A DNA stretch of 64,000 nucleotides from VXNE01 sp965261535. GTDB taxonomy: Bacteria; Pseudomonadota; Gammaproteobacteria; Pseudomonadales; Azotimanducaceae. Shown here in pieces: positions 34,601 through 43,125 of this stretch. The translations under genes and the position numbers were made by a program. Positions within the stretch are counted from its first letter, which is position 1. Each line of letters starts with the position of its first letter. Under the pieces are notes generated by a model. It worked only from the letters and a program-made list of their open reading frames with translations. It was not told the DNA's origin and did not search any database. The stretch is from assembly GCA_965261535.1 (NCBI GenBank), contig OZ253469.1, forward strand, positions 744,001 through 808,000, given 5' to 3'.

Positions 34601-36529
34601 AAGACTTGCGATGGTGTGATCGTAGACGGCATCGAACAGCAGGAAGTTCTCGCACTCCGAAGCGAAGTCTTCCCGCAGATCATCTTCGAGCAGCACGTCG
34701 AGCACCGTGCGCTCACCGACCTCGGCCTCGCCTGCCGGGGCGACGATAAACGACGGATACCGGTCCTCGATGATCATCCGGTTGGCCACCAGGGGCGAGG
34801 CGGATTTGCTGGCGCGCGCCAGCGCCTGGCGCGTAGGCTGCGCGAGTTCGGCCTTGATGACCCGTTCGTCCATCGGCCCCTCGGTCATGGCCAGGTTCAG
34901 TTCCGCCGCCAATTGCGAACGAACGAAGGCGTCGGACTTGCCATCGAGATGCTCCGGCGAAAGCAACTTGCCGCCTTCGTGGGTGAAGCGCTGGCGCAGC
35001 ATCGGGCCGAACGCGGGATCGCGCGCGATCGCCCGGAGCAAGGCGCGCGGCTCGCGAATCTCGTCCACGCCAACCAGGGCGCGGACCTCCGTGTGGTTCG
35101 TCAGGTAGTGTTTCAAGGCGCCGAAGTTGCCCGTCGCGTCGGATTTCCAGCGATTGAAAAGGTGCATGCCGACATCGCTCAGCAGGGTCGCGCGGGCTTC
35201 CCGGTAGTTCTTTGCCGGCTCGCCCAGGAACAGTCGCGCGAAGCGGCCGCGCTCATCACCGAGGGCCTCTTTCCTCGCGACGTAGTTCTTCCACGCGCGC
35301 GATAACATATCGTCGTAGCGAACCTGATCGGGTTCCTGCATCCACTTCAGGAACACCCGCCGGCGCTCGCGCGCAGCGCGTGCCGCCAGTTCGCCTTCCG
35401 GCAGAACCTGTTGTTGCGCCAGGCGCCCGTATTGCTGCTTGGAGGTGGCCTTTATGCGCCGGCGGCAGCCGAGATACCGAAGATAGCGATTGGCAACGCC
35501 GAATACATTCGGATACTCCGTGGGGTTTCTCGACACCCTGAACGCCCCGCTCTCCTGTATCCGCTGCAGACGTTCGGAGGGGGCGAGGTATCGCTCCAGG
35601 CTGCGCCGATAGTGATCGAGGATATAGGGATTGTCCGCGACGAACGACTTGGTCCGTGCCTCGATGGACTGAATGCCCGAGACGATGGCCAGGCGGAGGT
35701 TCTCCAGGGTGCCCTCCTCGCCCGGACTGTAGTCGATGACGCCGTCGATATTGCCCTGGTCATACAACTCGAACGGCGACAGGCCGACACGCTTGGCGCA
35801 CTGTTGCCAGGACAGGTTCAGCCGGCGCGCGATGCTGGCGAGGCCCTGCGGCTGGATTGTGCTGAAGACGCCGTCGCGCACCGACAGCAGGAGGTTGCTC
35901 GCCGCCAGGGGAATGGCGCCGCCGGAGTAGCCGAGGCCAAAGATGATGCCGAGGTTGGGCACATGCACGCCGGACATCCGGGTGATCAGCCTGGAGATGC
36001 TGTGCGCCTGGTTGTTGCGATTCGCCTGGGCCTGGGCGTCGGCGCCCGGCGTATCCATGAAAGTGACGATCGGGATTGCCCGATTGGCGGACTCTCCCAC
36101 CCAGTCGGCGGCGGCGTTGTGGTGTTCGGGTCCCCAGACGCCGTTGTTCACCGATCGGTCCTGGGCGATGAACGCGACCGGGCGCCGCACGCCATCGAAA
36201 TCCATCTGCAGGACGCAAGCATAGAAAGGCCCGTCCCGCACTTCGTCGCCGGACCTTTCCCCGAGACGCCGTATGACCTCGGGGGCCGGCGCGCGGCGCG
36301 TGTCTTCCGCGCCAGCCACGACGGCTTCGATGTAGGAATCGATATCCATGTTCGCCAGCACATCCCGCCGGCGCGCTATTTCCGTCTCCTGCAACAGGCC
36401 GCGCATGGACCGGTCCTGACCAGTCCCGGGACTGGGAAACAGCGAGAAGTCCTGGGCCAGACTCTCGGCGATAAAATAGAGCCGGTCATTGACCGACGCG
36501 GTTCTGATCAAGCCCCAACCCATATGCAT
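31604..36529 (-). CDS. Single-chain acyl-CoA carboxylase-like protein (CT alpha, CT beta, BC, biotinyl domain)
   Basis: This protein of about 1641 residues joins all parts of a biotin-dependent carboxylase. Numbered from the ATG at 36529: a carboxyltransferase alpha-like domain at about 95-290 (oxyanion loop GYSGGAIPLA, about 201), a long linker of unknown fold (about 300-800), a beta-like domain at 810-1010 (SSGGMQTKEGAG and FGDCTGGAQAS), a biotin carboxylase at 1065-1500 (ATP-grasp loop HGGGGKGIQV; MEMNTRLQVEHPVTE with the catalytic Glu/Asn/Arg), and a C-terminal biotinyl domain (1540-1635) with LEAFKIF, where Phe replaces the Met before the biotin lysine. The domain order differs from eukaryotic ACC. 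A zinc ribbon as in AccD is not seen. The substrate, acetyl- or another acyl-CoA, cannot be told. A TTG at 36580 is an alternative start. Confidence 0.8.
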   Translation of the reverse strand: MHMGWGLIRTASVNDRLYFIAESLAQDFSLFPSPGTGQDRSMRGLLQETEIARRRDVLANMDIDSYIEAVVAGAEDTRRAPAPEVIRRLGERSGDEVRDGPFYACVLQMDFDGVRRPVAFIAQDRSVNNGVWGPEHHNAAADWVGESANRAIPIVTFMDTPGADAQAQANRNNQAHSISRLITRMSGVHVPNLGIIFGLGYSGGAIPLAASNLLLSVRDGVFSTIQPQGLASIARRLNLSWQQCAKRVGLSPFELYDQGNIDGVIDYSPGEEGTLENLRLAIVSGIQSIEARTKSFVADNPYILDHYRRSLERYLAPSERLQRIQESGAFRVSRNPTEYPNVFGVANRYLRYLGCRRRIKATSKQQYGRLAQQQVLPEGELAARAARERRRVFLKWMQEPDQVRYDDMLSRAWKNYVARKEALGDERGRFARLFLGEPAKNYREARATLLSDVGMHLFNRWKSDATGNFGALKHYLTNHTEVRALVGVDEIREPRALLRAIARDPAFGPMLRQRFTHEGGKLLSPEHLDGKSDAFVRSQLAAELNLAMTEGPMDERVIKAELAQPTRQALARASKSASPLVANRMIIEDRYPSFIVAPAGEAEVGERTVLDVLLEDDLREDFASECENFLLFDAVYDHTIASLDSIAEEAGRTRSLSKTSLSGLIDLAFAAAARSMTFDAPADANSGQAAGRLKGQFFDWYRRIADNPRSGDFFRAVEEWKKRAFAHLPDTLFVVVTFLFEKLLLSYLRSEWDGRRYDGRIAPRKIGRKDFWNRLHIAYRDLRTQNTLQRFKSRRATAPNAFIDMFFSEFEELFADLLSSDPCEFPGLRQSIETALANATTPCGVVTGIGRFKDGEGGLRVGAVISNADFQAGAFDMASAEKFCKLLVACAEQHLPVICFISSGGMQTKEGAGALFSMAAINDRITRFVRDYDLPIIMFGFGDCTGGAQASFVTHPLAQTYYFSGASMPFAGQIVVPSNLPMDAILSNYLCDTPGAMQGLVKHPLLLELDDELRKIDPDIPVPVESVTDVVNRVMAGVLSHERRMTAPSRPTVKPADLIRPVSKVLIHGRGCTAVKLIRIAQRRGVAVVLVQSDPDMESLPVDMLSERDSVVCIGGATPDESYLNALSVIAVAEHEGVDALHPGIGFLSESSQFAELVRSRGINFIGPSAVTMDIMGNKSNAITTAMRLGVPVVPGSHGIVTEVDRAAALADEIGYPILIKAVHGGGGKGIQVVESRDRFHELFQRVSAEARAAFGNGDVYLEKYITSLRHIEAQILRDYHGNTKVLGLRDCSVQRDKQKVIEESGSTMLPDALASAVLEHAAALADEVAYVGAGTVEFIYDLDAEAVYFMEMNTRLQVEHPVTEMVSGVDIVGEQFNIAAGNSIADLEVRENGYAIEARINAERIAAGDHSFQPSPGTITACEFPSAQDIDVISIAGPNRFISPYYDSMIGQVIAHGRDRADTAAKLANYLDRVRMEGIATNIALVKRVLRDPTFLAGDYDTGYLPQFLEGRDTDSLIEEIEGAAGPRPGDIGGDAIRIENSVELRVLSPSAGIFFATPSPAEPEFVQPGQRIGLNDILCQLEAFKIFTPLRLGDYNSGDNGLYRDGEYEVTHINVTSGQQVNAGDLLFVVKPTQGAEAE

Positions 36530-36591
36530 AACCGGGTCGGCTACTGTAATGTAAACGCTCTCGAATCCGCAAACTTTCAAATGGTTGCCAA

Positions 36592-37122
36592 ATGGCCGGC
36601 GAAGTGGCGAGTAAATCCTTGCAAATCGCGGTGTTGACCGTTTCGGATACCCGCACCGAGTCGGACGACACCTCCGGCGACATCCTCTGCGAGCGCCTGG
36701 TGGGGGCCGGACACGCGCTGGTCCAGCGCGCGATAGAGATCGACGACGTGTACCGCATTCGGGCCCGGGTATCGGCGTGGATAGCCGATCCGGGCATCGA
36801 CGCGGTCCTCGCCACCGGCGGCACGGGCTTCGCGGACCGCGACAGCACGCCGGAAGCCCTGTTGCCCCTGCTCGACAAGACCATCGATGGATTCGGCGAG
36901 CTGTTCCGGCAAGTCTCGCTAACCCAGATCGGCAGTTCCACCATCCAGTCCCGCGCGTTGGGAGGCCTGGCCAACGGCACGCTGATCTTCGCGCTGCCGG
37001 GTTCCACCAACGCCTGCCGCACCGGCTGGGACGAGATCCTCAAGGACCAACTCGACGCCGACTTCAAACCCTGCAATTTCGCCGAGTTGGTCCCGCGATT
37101 CAGACAGCGCCAGTCGGCATGA
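36592..37122 (+). CDS. moaB: Molybdenum cofactor biosynthesis protein B
   Basis: MoaB/MogA-type proteins adenylylate molybdopterin before metal insertion. The 176-residue protein has the family signatures AVLTVSDTRTESDDTSG near the N-terminus, VLATGGTGFADRDSTPEAL (about 77-95) and SRALGGLANGTLIFALPGSTNAC. It is divergent from the carboxylase gene with only about 60 bases between. The window also encodes the molybdopterin enzyme MsrP, an obvious user of the cofactor. Confidence 0.92.
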   Translation: MAGEVASKSLQIAVLTVSDTRTESDDTSGDILCERLVGAGHALVQRAIEIDDVYRIRARVSAWIADPGIDAVLATGGTGFADRDSTPEALLPLLDKTIDGFGELFRQVSLTQIGSSTIQSRALGGLANGTLIFALPGSTNACRTGWDEILKDQLDADFKPCNFAELVPRFRQRQSA

Positions 37123-37180
37123 ACCCGACGGCGGCGGAAATCGCCGACTACCACGGATCAAACCCATCGCGCCCCGGCGC

Positions 37181-37201
37181 ACATAGCACATAGCACATAG
37201 C
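37181..37201 (+). repeat. 7-bp tandem repeat ACATAGC
   Basis: Three perfect copies of ACATAGC lie just before the ribosome site (AGGAAGGA) of the thiolase gene, so copy number could alter leader length. Confidence 0.85.
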
Positions 37202-37215
37202 AGGAAGGAACTCCC

Positions 37216-38358
37216 ATGAACGATGTCTTCATACTCGGCGCGCAACGCACGCCTATCGGCAGCTTTCTCGGCGTCCTCACTGACAAGTCCGCGCCGCAGC
37301 TCGGCGCCCGCGCCATCGAGGCGGTCACGGCGGACGCCGGCCTCGAACCCGACGCCATCGACGAAGTGCTGATGGGTTGCGTGCTCGGCGCGGGCGTCAG
37401 GCAGGCCCCCGCGCGCCAGGCGATGCGCCTCGCCGGCGTGCCCGACGCCGTGGGCGCAACCACCGTGAACAAGGTGTGCGGCTCCGGCATGAAGTGCGCC
37501 ATGCTCGGTGTCGACCTCATTCGCGCGGGCAGCGCCGACTGCGTTGTCGCCGGCGGCATGGAGAGCATGTCCAACGCGCCCTACCTCCTGGCCAAGGCGC
37601 GCCGAGGACAGCGCATGGGCCACGGCGAAATCTCCGACTCGATGTTTACCGACGGACTCGAAGACGCCGATACTGGCGCGTCCATGGGCAGCTTCGCCCA
37701 GGCGACCGCGGACGCGCACCAGATTACTCGAGAAGAAATGGACGCGTTCGCCATTGCCTCCGTGACAAAGGCCCTGCGCGCGATGGACGGTGGCGATCTG
37801 GAGCGCGAGATCGCGCCGTTCGACGACGTGCGCGAAGATGAACAGCCGCGCCGCTCCCGGATCGACCGGATTCCCACGCTGCGCCCGGTCTTCGCCAGGG
37901 ACGGCACCATAACGGCGGCGAACGCGAGTTCCATCTCCGACGGCGGGTCGGCGCTGCTACTCGGCAACGCACCTGTCGGCGGCAAATCGCCCCTTGCCCG
38001 CGTGGTCGGCCACGCCACCCATTCGATCCACCCGTCGGACTTCACCATTGCGCCGGTCGGCGCCATCGACAAGCTGTTGTCCCAGGTCGGTTGGAGCACC
38101 GACGATGTGGACCTGTTTGAAATCAACGAGGCGTTCGCCATGGTGACCATGCTCGCCATCGCCGAGCTGGGGCTCGACGCGGACAGGGTGAACCTCTACG
38201 GCGGCGCCTGCGCCCAGGGACATCCCATCGGATCGACCGGCAGCCGACTGCTCGTGACGCTGACGCACGCGCTCGAAGCGACCGGAGGCAGGAGGGGCGT
38301 TGCGGCGCTGTGCATCGGCGGCGGCGAATCGACCGCGATGGCGATCGAGCGGGTGTAA
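37216..38358 (+). CDS. Acetyl-CoA acetyltransferase (thiolase II type)
   Basis: Thiolases condense two acetyl-CoA or cleave 3-ketoacyl-CoA. The 380-residue protein has the nucleophile Cys88 in VNKVCGSGMK, the NEAFA motif (about 297), GGACAQGHPIGSTGSR with the catalytic His, and the C-terminal CIGGGESTA with the second Cys. The length is slightly under the usual 390 for AtoB/PhbA. It has no phaB or fadB neighbour, so biosynthetic or degradative use is not decided by context. Confidence 0.92.
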   Translation: MNDVFILGAQRTPIGSFLGVLTDKSAPQLGARAIEAVTADAGLEPDAIDEVLMGCVLGAGVRQAPARQAMRLAGVPDAVGATTVNKVCGSGMKCAMLGVDLIRAGSADCVVAGGMESMSNAPYLLAKARRGQRMGHGEISDSMFTDGLEDADTGASMGSFAQATADAHQITREEMDAFAIASVTKALRAMDGGDLEREIAPFDDVREDEQPRRSRIDRIPTLRPVFARDGTITAANASSISDGGSALLLGNAPVGGKSPLARVVGHATHSIHPSDFTIAPVGAIDKLLSQVGWSTDDVDLFEINEAFAMVTMLAIAELGLDADRVNLYGGACAQGHPIGSTGSRLLVTLTHALEATGGRRGVAALCIGGGESTAMAIERV

Positions 38359-38406
38359 TAGCGCACGCTTGCCTCTACAATCGGGGTATCCCGGAGCCGG
38401 GAACTG

Positions 38407-38550
38407 AACCCGGAGATTGCACCAAGCCGCTAGTCAAATGGACAAACGCCGTTCAGTTTCGATAGGCAATTGCTTTTGGGAATATCCTGGCGGGAACAAG
38501 CTGCGCTGGCCGCGCCATCATCGCGGCCCTTGATGCAACATCCAGGTTAA
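38407..38550. mobile_element. MITE-like element, uninterrupted copy (CACCAAGCCG family)
   Basis: The ends AACCCGGAGATTGCACCAAG and, inverted, CTTGATGCAACATCCAGGTT pair imperfectly. The interior (GACAAACG...CTGCGCTGGCCGCGCC then ATCATCGCGGCCCTTGATG) aligns with 27750-27863 plus 28155-28188, without the 291-base interruption. It ends against the TTG start codon of fabY, so it has either replaced the fabY upstream region or supplies its ribosome site (AGG, six bases before TTG). Confidence 0.8.
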
Positions 38551-38551
38551 G

Positions 38552-40405
38552 TTGTCCAGACTCCCCGTCATCGTCGGTATCGGCGGCATCAATCCTGCCG
38601 GCCGGGTTTCGTTTCACCACGCATTTCGCCGCATCGTGATCGACGCGATCGGCGCCGCCGACGCCGACGATACGTACGCCTGCCTCGCCGCGCTGATGCG
38701 GCTGACCGACGATCCGGCCGCCCCATCGACGCGCGAACATATTCGGGACAACACCCTGATCCGCCGCATAGCGCTCTTCGATCCGACCGATGTCATCCGC
38801 CACCGGCAGGCGACGATCAGCGCCGCCGACACCCAGGGCATCAGGTTCGTCGTCGCCAAAAGGCACTTGCCGGAACGCGTTCCATCCGGTTGGCGCGTGG
38901 AAGCTCTGGATAGCAGGCGCGTCACGGTGTGCGCCGGCGAGGAGGCGTCGGTGCTCTTTCCCGAGCGCACGATATCGCGCGTCACCTCCGCCGGACAGGT
39001 CCCCACCGGATTCGAACCCGGCCGGCTGTATCCATCGCGCAGTCACCCGAGGGGTCTGGAACTCGCATTGTTCGGCGCCTCCGACGCCGTCCATTCCATG
39101 GGCATCGACTGGAGCGAACTGCGCGCCCGGGTTCGCCCCGATGCGTTCGCCGTGTACGCCGGCAGCGCCATGGGCCAACTCGACAACAACAGCAACGCCG
39201 CCTTGATGCAGGCGCCCCTGAAAGGCAGACGCGTCAGTTCGAAGCATGTTGCGTTCGGCCTGCCGGAGATGGCGGCGGACTTCGTCAGCGCCTATACCAT
39301 CGGCAACGTCGGAGCGATCGGCGGCGTCATCGGCGCGTGCGCCACATTCCTCTACAACCTGAACCGCGCCGTGGACGAGATCCGCGCCGGACGGCTGCGG
39401 GTGGCGCTGGTGGGCGGTGCCGAAGCGCCTATCGTCCCGGAGATCATCGAAGGCTACCGCGTCATGGGCGCGCTTGCGGAAGACGAGGCGCTGATGGCGC
39501 TCGACGGCAGCGATACGGTGGACAATCGCCGCGCCTGCCGTCCATTCGGCAACAACTGCGGTTTCACCGTGGCCGAGGGCGCTGTCTACGCCGTGGTGTG
39601 CGACGATGCGCTTGCGCTCGAAATCGGCGCCAATATCCATTGCGCGGCGCCTGCCATATACATCAATGCCGACGGTTTCAAGAAGTCCATTTCGTCGCCG
39701 GGCGTGGGCAACTACCTCACCATGGCCAAGGCGATGTCCATGGCCCGCGCGATCCTCGGCGACGACAGCTTGCGACGGCGAACCTACGTGCACGCGCACG
39801 GCACCGGAACGCCGCAAAACCGCATCAGCGAGTCCCGCATTCTGGACGAACTCGCGGGCGTCTTCGGTATCGAGCATTGGCCGGTGGCGGCGGTCAAGTC
39901 GGTGTTGGGACACTCGATGGCGCCGGCTTCCGGCGACCAGCTCGCCTGCGCGCTCGGCACATGGGCCTACGACTGCGTCCCAGGCATCACCACCATCGAC
40001 GCCATCGCCGACGACGTATCCCACGACCGGCTACGGTTCGAAACCGAGCACTTCGATCTCCCCGGCAAGGACATCGACGCCGTCTTCGTCAATTCCAAGG
40101 GCTTCGGCGGCAACAACGCGACCGGGGTATTCCTCGCGCCCGCCGTGACGCGGCGCATGCTGGAGAAAAAGCATGGCGAGCGCGCCATGGCCGCGTACGC
40201 CGAGCGGAACGCTACGGTTCGAGAACGGGCGCTCGCCTACGACGCCGCGATGACACGAGGCGAAACCCAAGTTATGTACGGCTACGGCGAGGGAGTGATC
40301 GACGGCGACGATCTCGGTCTATCCGAGACAGAACTGCGCGTTCCCGGCTACGCGCAACCGATTCCCCTGGACGCGGAAAACCCCTTCCCCGACATGACCG
40401 GCTAA
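38552..40405 (+). CDS. fabY: Beta-ketoacyl-ACP synthase FabY
   Basis: FabY is the alternative initiating condensing enzyme of fatty acid synthesis described in Pseudomonas aeruginosa, making acetoacetyl-ACP from acetyl-CoA and malonyl-ACP. The 617-residue protein begins SRLPVIVGIGGINPAGRVSFHH like that enzyme, and carries a Cys-His-His triad: Cys263 in VIGACATF, His416 in HAHGTGTP, His454 in VLGHSM. The length matches FabY (about 630), much longer than FabB/F. The start appears to be TTG at 38552 directly after a MITE-like element; no ATG in frame precedes it. Confidence 0.85.
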   Translation: MSRLPVIVGIGGINPAGRVSFHHAFRRIVIDAIGAADADDTYACLAALMRLTDDPAAPSTREHIRDNTLIRRIALFDPTDVIRHRQATISAADTQGIRFVVAKRHLPERVPSGWRVEALDSRRVTVCAGEEASVLFPERTISRVTSAGQVPTGFEPGRLYPSRSHPRGLELALFGASDAVHSMGIDWSELRARVRPDAFAVYAGSAMGQLDNNSNAALMQAPLKGRRVSSKHVAFGLPEMAADFVSAYTIGNVGAIGGVIGACATFLYNLNRAVDEIRAGRLRVALVGGAEAPIVPEIIEGYRVMGALAEDEALMALDGSDTVDNRRACRPFGNNCGFTVAEGAVYAVVCDDALALEIGANIHCAAPAIYINADGFKKSISSPGVGNYLTMAKAMSMARAILGDDSLRRRTYVHAHGTGTPQNRISESRILDELAGVFGIEHWPVAAVKSVLGHSMAPASGDQLACALGTWAYDCVPGITTIDAIADDVSHDRLRFETEHFDLPGKDIDAVFVNSKGFGGNNATGVFLAPAVTRRMLEKKHGERAMAAYAERNATVRERALAYDAAMTRGETQVMYGYGEGVIDGDDLGLSETELRVPGYAQPIPLDAENPFPDMTG

Positions 40406-40445
40406 TGTTCAGGGTCTCGCCGATCCCCCAGTTCCAGACTCAGGA

Positions 40446-40772
40446 TCAGGACACGGGATGCAGCGCCTCCATTGCGCGTTCGAAACTGACCAGACGGCGG
40501 ATCAGGGCGTTATAGCGCGAATGGGCGTTGCCGGCCTCGCGCGCGCCGACGGCGGCGTACAAAGCCAGTTCAGGACTCTCGGGCCAGGCCGGCACATCCG
40601 GAATGTCCAGCCCGATGCCGCGCAATCGAGAAGCGCCCACGGCTACAAGCAACGCCTCAACGGTGAATTGGCCGCACCGCAAATCTTCAATCCCCATCGC
40701 CACGAGATCCGCCCCGGGAACGTCGGGCCTGATCGATGCGCGGGTCAGCTTTTTTCGGCTGCCGGTGGTCAC
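40446..40772 (-). CDS. Small partner protein of the nucleotidyltransferase pair
   Basis: The 108-residue protein has no recognised domain. Its segment RGIGLDIPDVPAWPESPELALYAAVGAR and the C-terminal helical SRYNALIRRLVSFERAMEAL suggest a small helical protein. Its GTG start overlaps the stop of the upstream nucleotidyltransferase gene by four bases, indicating a functional pair. Two-gene nucleotidyltransferase modules are often toxin-antitoxin systems; here that is an inference from arrangement only. Confidence 0.5.
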   Translation of the reverse strand: MTTGSRKKLTRASIRPDVPGADLVAMGIEDLRCGQFTVEALLVAVGASRLRGIGLDIPDVPAWPESPELALYAAVGAREAGNAHSRYNALIRRLVSFERAMEALHPVS

Positions 40773-41311
40773 GATATCCCCGTTCGGCTCGCCCTGACCG
40801 CTCTCTCAACTCGATTCCGGAAATGAGAGGGATCAATGGCGGGATAGCGCACGAGATCGGTTTCAATGGCTTCGAACAGGCGCATCAACCGACCGGACTC
40901 GATCAGTTTCAATCGCCGCATCGCTTCGACATCGCCCAGATCCTGCGCGTGACCTCGTTCTATTTTGGCAAGCGCCTGAGAGTAGAAGTCATAGTGAAGA
41001 AAATCTACGGAACCATGTCGTGCGACGAAAACGCTGCGCGCACGCCAATCCGGCAAGGCTGGTATGAAATCGTCGGGGCTGGCCAACTCCAGATTTATGT
41101 TCAGTGCATCCTTGGCGCGTGCAATGGCGTTGAAAACGCCGGGCGGTTCGGGCTCCAGCTTGAGATCGACATCAACCGTTGTGTCTCGCCATCCGACAAT
41201 CACCGCCGAGGCGCCACCGACCAGGTAGATTCGACCCTTTCCCTGCGCTTCGCGACCCAGTAGCCGCATAAGCTCCCGAACTTTCTCGGCGTTGCTGGTT
41301 CCTCGTGGCAT
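40769..41311 (-). CDS. DUF6036-like nucleotidyltransferase
   Basis: The 180-residue protein contains GRIYLVGGASAVIVGWRDTTVDVDLKLEP at about residues 26-54, the Gly-Gly/x(10-12)/D-x-D pattern of the nucleotidyltransferase fold (VGGxS ... DVDL), as in DUF6036 proteins, followed by DFIPALPDWRARSVFVARHGSVDFLHYDFYSQALAKIERG, with the third acidic residue. The last segment (ALAKIERGHAQDLGDVEAMRR) is typical of these small proteins. It is coupled to the downstream 108-residue gene. The stretch 41312-41575 upstream shows no gene. Confidence 0.7.
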   Translation of the reverse strand: MPRGTSNAEKVRELMRLLGREAQGKGRIYLVGGASAVIVGWRDTTVDVDLKLEPEPPGVFNAIARAKDALNINLELASPDDFIPALPDWRARSVFVARHGSVDFLHYDFYSQALAKIERGHAQDLGDVEAMRRLKLIESGRLMRLFEAIETDLVRYPAIDPSHFRNRVERAVRASRTGIS

Positions 41312-41575
41312 CGCTGTCGCCGGACTGGTTCGCTTCGTCTGTGAGTATGGTCCGACGCAAGTTGAGCGGCAACCGACCCCTCCTCAACTGATCCAACGCC
41401 GGGGCAAGTTCAAGGACTATCCGTCGCGAGTGTTGGCCCGCGCAGCGCCCGCTCGTCGACCATCGAAAAACCGCCGCCCATCGCCGATCCGGAACTGTCT
41501 CGAAGGTCCGTTCTTGCGTTGAATCGCTGTCACTCCCAAACTTAGCCGTTCACGAAATCAAAGGGAGAGGACAAC

Positions 41576-43105
41576 ATGGCCATCGTCGAGACGCGCTACG
41601 GCAAGGTAGAGGGTGCGAACTTCAACGGTATCCACCGCTTCAGGGGCATTCCCTTTGCCGCCCCTCCCGTGGGAGAGCGGCGCTGGCGGGCGCCCGAACC
41701 GCCGGCGCCCTGGTCCGGGGTGCGCGCCGCAGACGGCGACTGGGGCACGCAGGCATGGCAGGCGGCTCGCCCGGGCGAAGGACCGCTGAAGTTCGTTTTC
41801 AACGCCGCCAACGCTTCGATGCGCGATGAGGACTGCCTGCAACTGAACGTCTGGTCGCCGGGCCTCGACGACGCCAGGCGGCCGGTGCTGATGTGGATTC
41901 ACGGCGGCGGTTTCACCGGCGGCACGGGGGCCACGCCGATCTACGACGGCGAGATACTGTCGCGTCGAGGTGATGTGGTCGTGGTCACCATCAACTACCG
42001 GATCGGCGCGCTGGGTTTTCTCAACCTGAACGAGGTGACCGGCGGGCGCATTCCATCGACCGGCAACGAGGGATTGCTGGACCAGGTCGAGGCGCTCAAG
42101 TGGATACGCGACAACATCGCGGCGTTCGGCGGAGATCCCGGCAACGTCACCATACTCGGCGAGTCGGCCGGCGCGGCGAGTGTCTGCGCACTGCTCGCGT
42201 TGGCACCGGCGCGGGGACTCTTCCATCGGGCGATGCCAATCAGCGGCGGCGGCGGCAGCGCGAATCCCCTCGAACGTGCGGTGAAAGTGTCGGAGGGTCT
42301 GCTGGGGAAGCTGGGCCTGTCGGGGACGGACGTCGACAAGCTCATCGCGCTTGATCCGGAGGTCCTGACGGATGCCGGCCTGTCATTCTCGCTGCCGGAC
42401 GGCCTGGGCAACTTTCGGTCGGTCATCGACGGCGTCCACCTCGCCCAGGTACCGGTCGACGCGGTCAGGCGCGGCTCGGCGGACGGCATCCCGGTACTGG
42501 CCGGCACGCAGCGGGACGAGTGGCGGCTCTTCACGCTCCGCACTCCACTGGCGGCCCACCTCGACGAGGCCGGATTGGTCGCCGAGGTTTCAAAAATCGT
42601 CGAGGATGCACAAGGCATGATTGACGGCTCCCGCCGGATTCTCAAGGGCCGCGACGCCCCGGCCGACCCGGTTTCGGTATTGGCGGCGATCGAGACCGGC
42701 CGCAGGATGCGCTTGCCCTCGATCCTCCTCACCGAGGCGATGGCCGCGCGCGGACAGCCGGCATATCAGTACGTGTTCACGGCGGAATCGCCGTGGGACG
42801 GCGGCATTCTGAGATCGTGTCACGCGATCATCATCGGCTTCGTGTTCGGCACCCACGCCTTTAGTGACGAGAGCGTCGAGTTCTTCGGCGGCGGAGAAGC
42901 CGAAGATACGCTTGCAGGGCATTTGCAGGACGCGATAATCAACTTCGCCAGAACCGGCAATCCGCGCACCGAAGCGCTCGCCGACTGGGTTGCCTACGAC
43001 ACGCAGACGCGCTCTACCGGGGTCTTCGGCCACCCGGCGGAGGTTGCGAACGCGCCGTTCGAAGAGGAGCGCGTGCTCTGGACCAGGCACAACCTGGTGA
43101 GGTGA
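41576..43105 (+). CDS. Type-B carboxylesterase
   Basis: The 509-residue alpha/beta hydrolase has the nucleophile elbow GESAG with Ser197, the oxyanion HGGGF at 109-113, EDCLQLNVWSP (about 85-95), and the disulfide-like and GDEWRLF segments of the carboxylesterase type B family; the acid is probably in TQRDEW (about 310) and the histidine in RSCHAIIIGFVFG (about 415). It has no signal peptide, so it is cytoplasmic and hydrolyses an unidentified ester. A good ribosome site GGGAGAGG precedes the ATG. Confidence 0.9.
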   Translation: MAIVETRYGKVEGANFNGIHRFRGIPFAAPPVGERRWRAPEPPAPWSGVRAADGDWGTQAWQAARPGEGPLKFVFNAANASMRDEDCLQLNVWSPGLDDARRPVLMWIHGGGFTGGTGATPIYDGEILSRRGDVVVVTINYRIGALGFLNLNEVTGGRIPSTGNEGLLDQVEALKWIRDNIAAFGGDPGNVTILGESAGAASVCALLALAPARGLFHRAMPISGGGGSANPLERAVKVSEGLLGKLGLSGTDVDKLIALDPEVLTDAGLSFSLPDGLGNFRSVIDGVHLAQVPVDAVRRGSADGIPVLAGTQRDEWRLFTLRTPLAAHLDEAGLVAEVSKIVEDAQGMIDGSRRILKGRDAPADPVSVLAAIETGRRMRLPSILLTEAMAARGQPAYQYVFTAESPWDGGILRSCHAIIIGFVFGTHAFSDESVEFFGGGEAEDTLAGHLQDAIINFARTGNPRTEALADWVAYDTQTRSTGVFGHPAEVANAPFEEERVLWTRHNLVR

Positions 43106-43125
43106 CAATACTCGTCGTCGGAAGG

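Noticed and set aside
33326..35305. A 659-codon open frame on the plus strand
   Set aside because: It is antisense to the carboxylase gene, whose domains are clearly recognisable. GC-rich third positions keep the antisense frame open; its translation is Arg/His-rich with no family pattern.
38385..38410. A terminator after the thiolase gene (CCCGGAGCCGGGAAC)
   Set aside because: The stem is short and not followed by a T-run, and it merges into the MITE-like element end.
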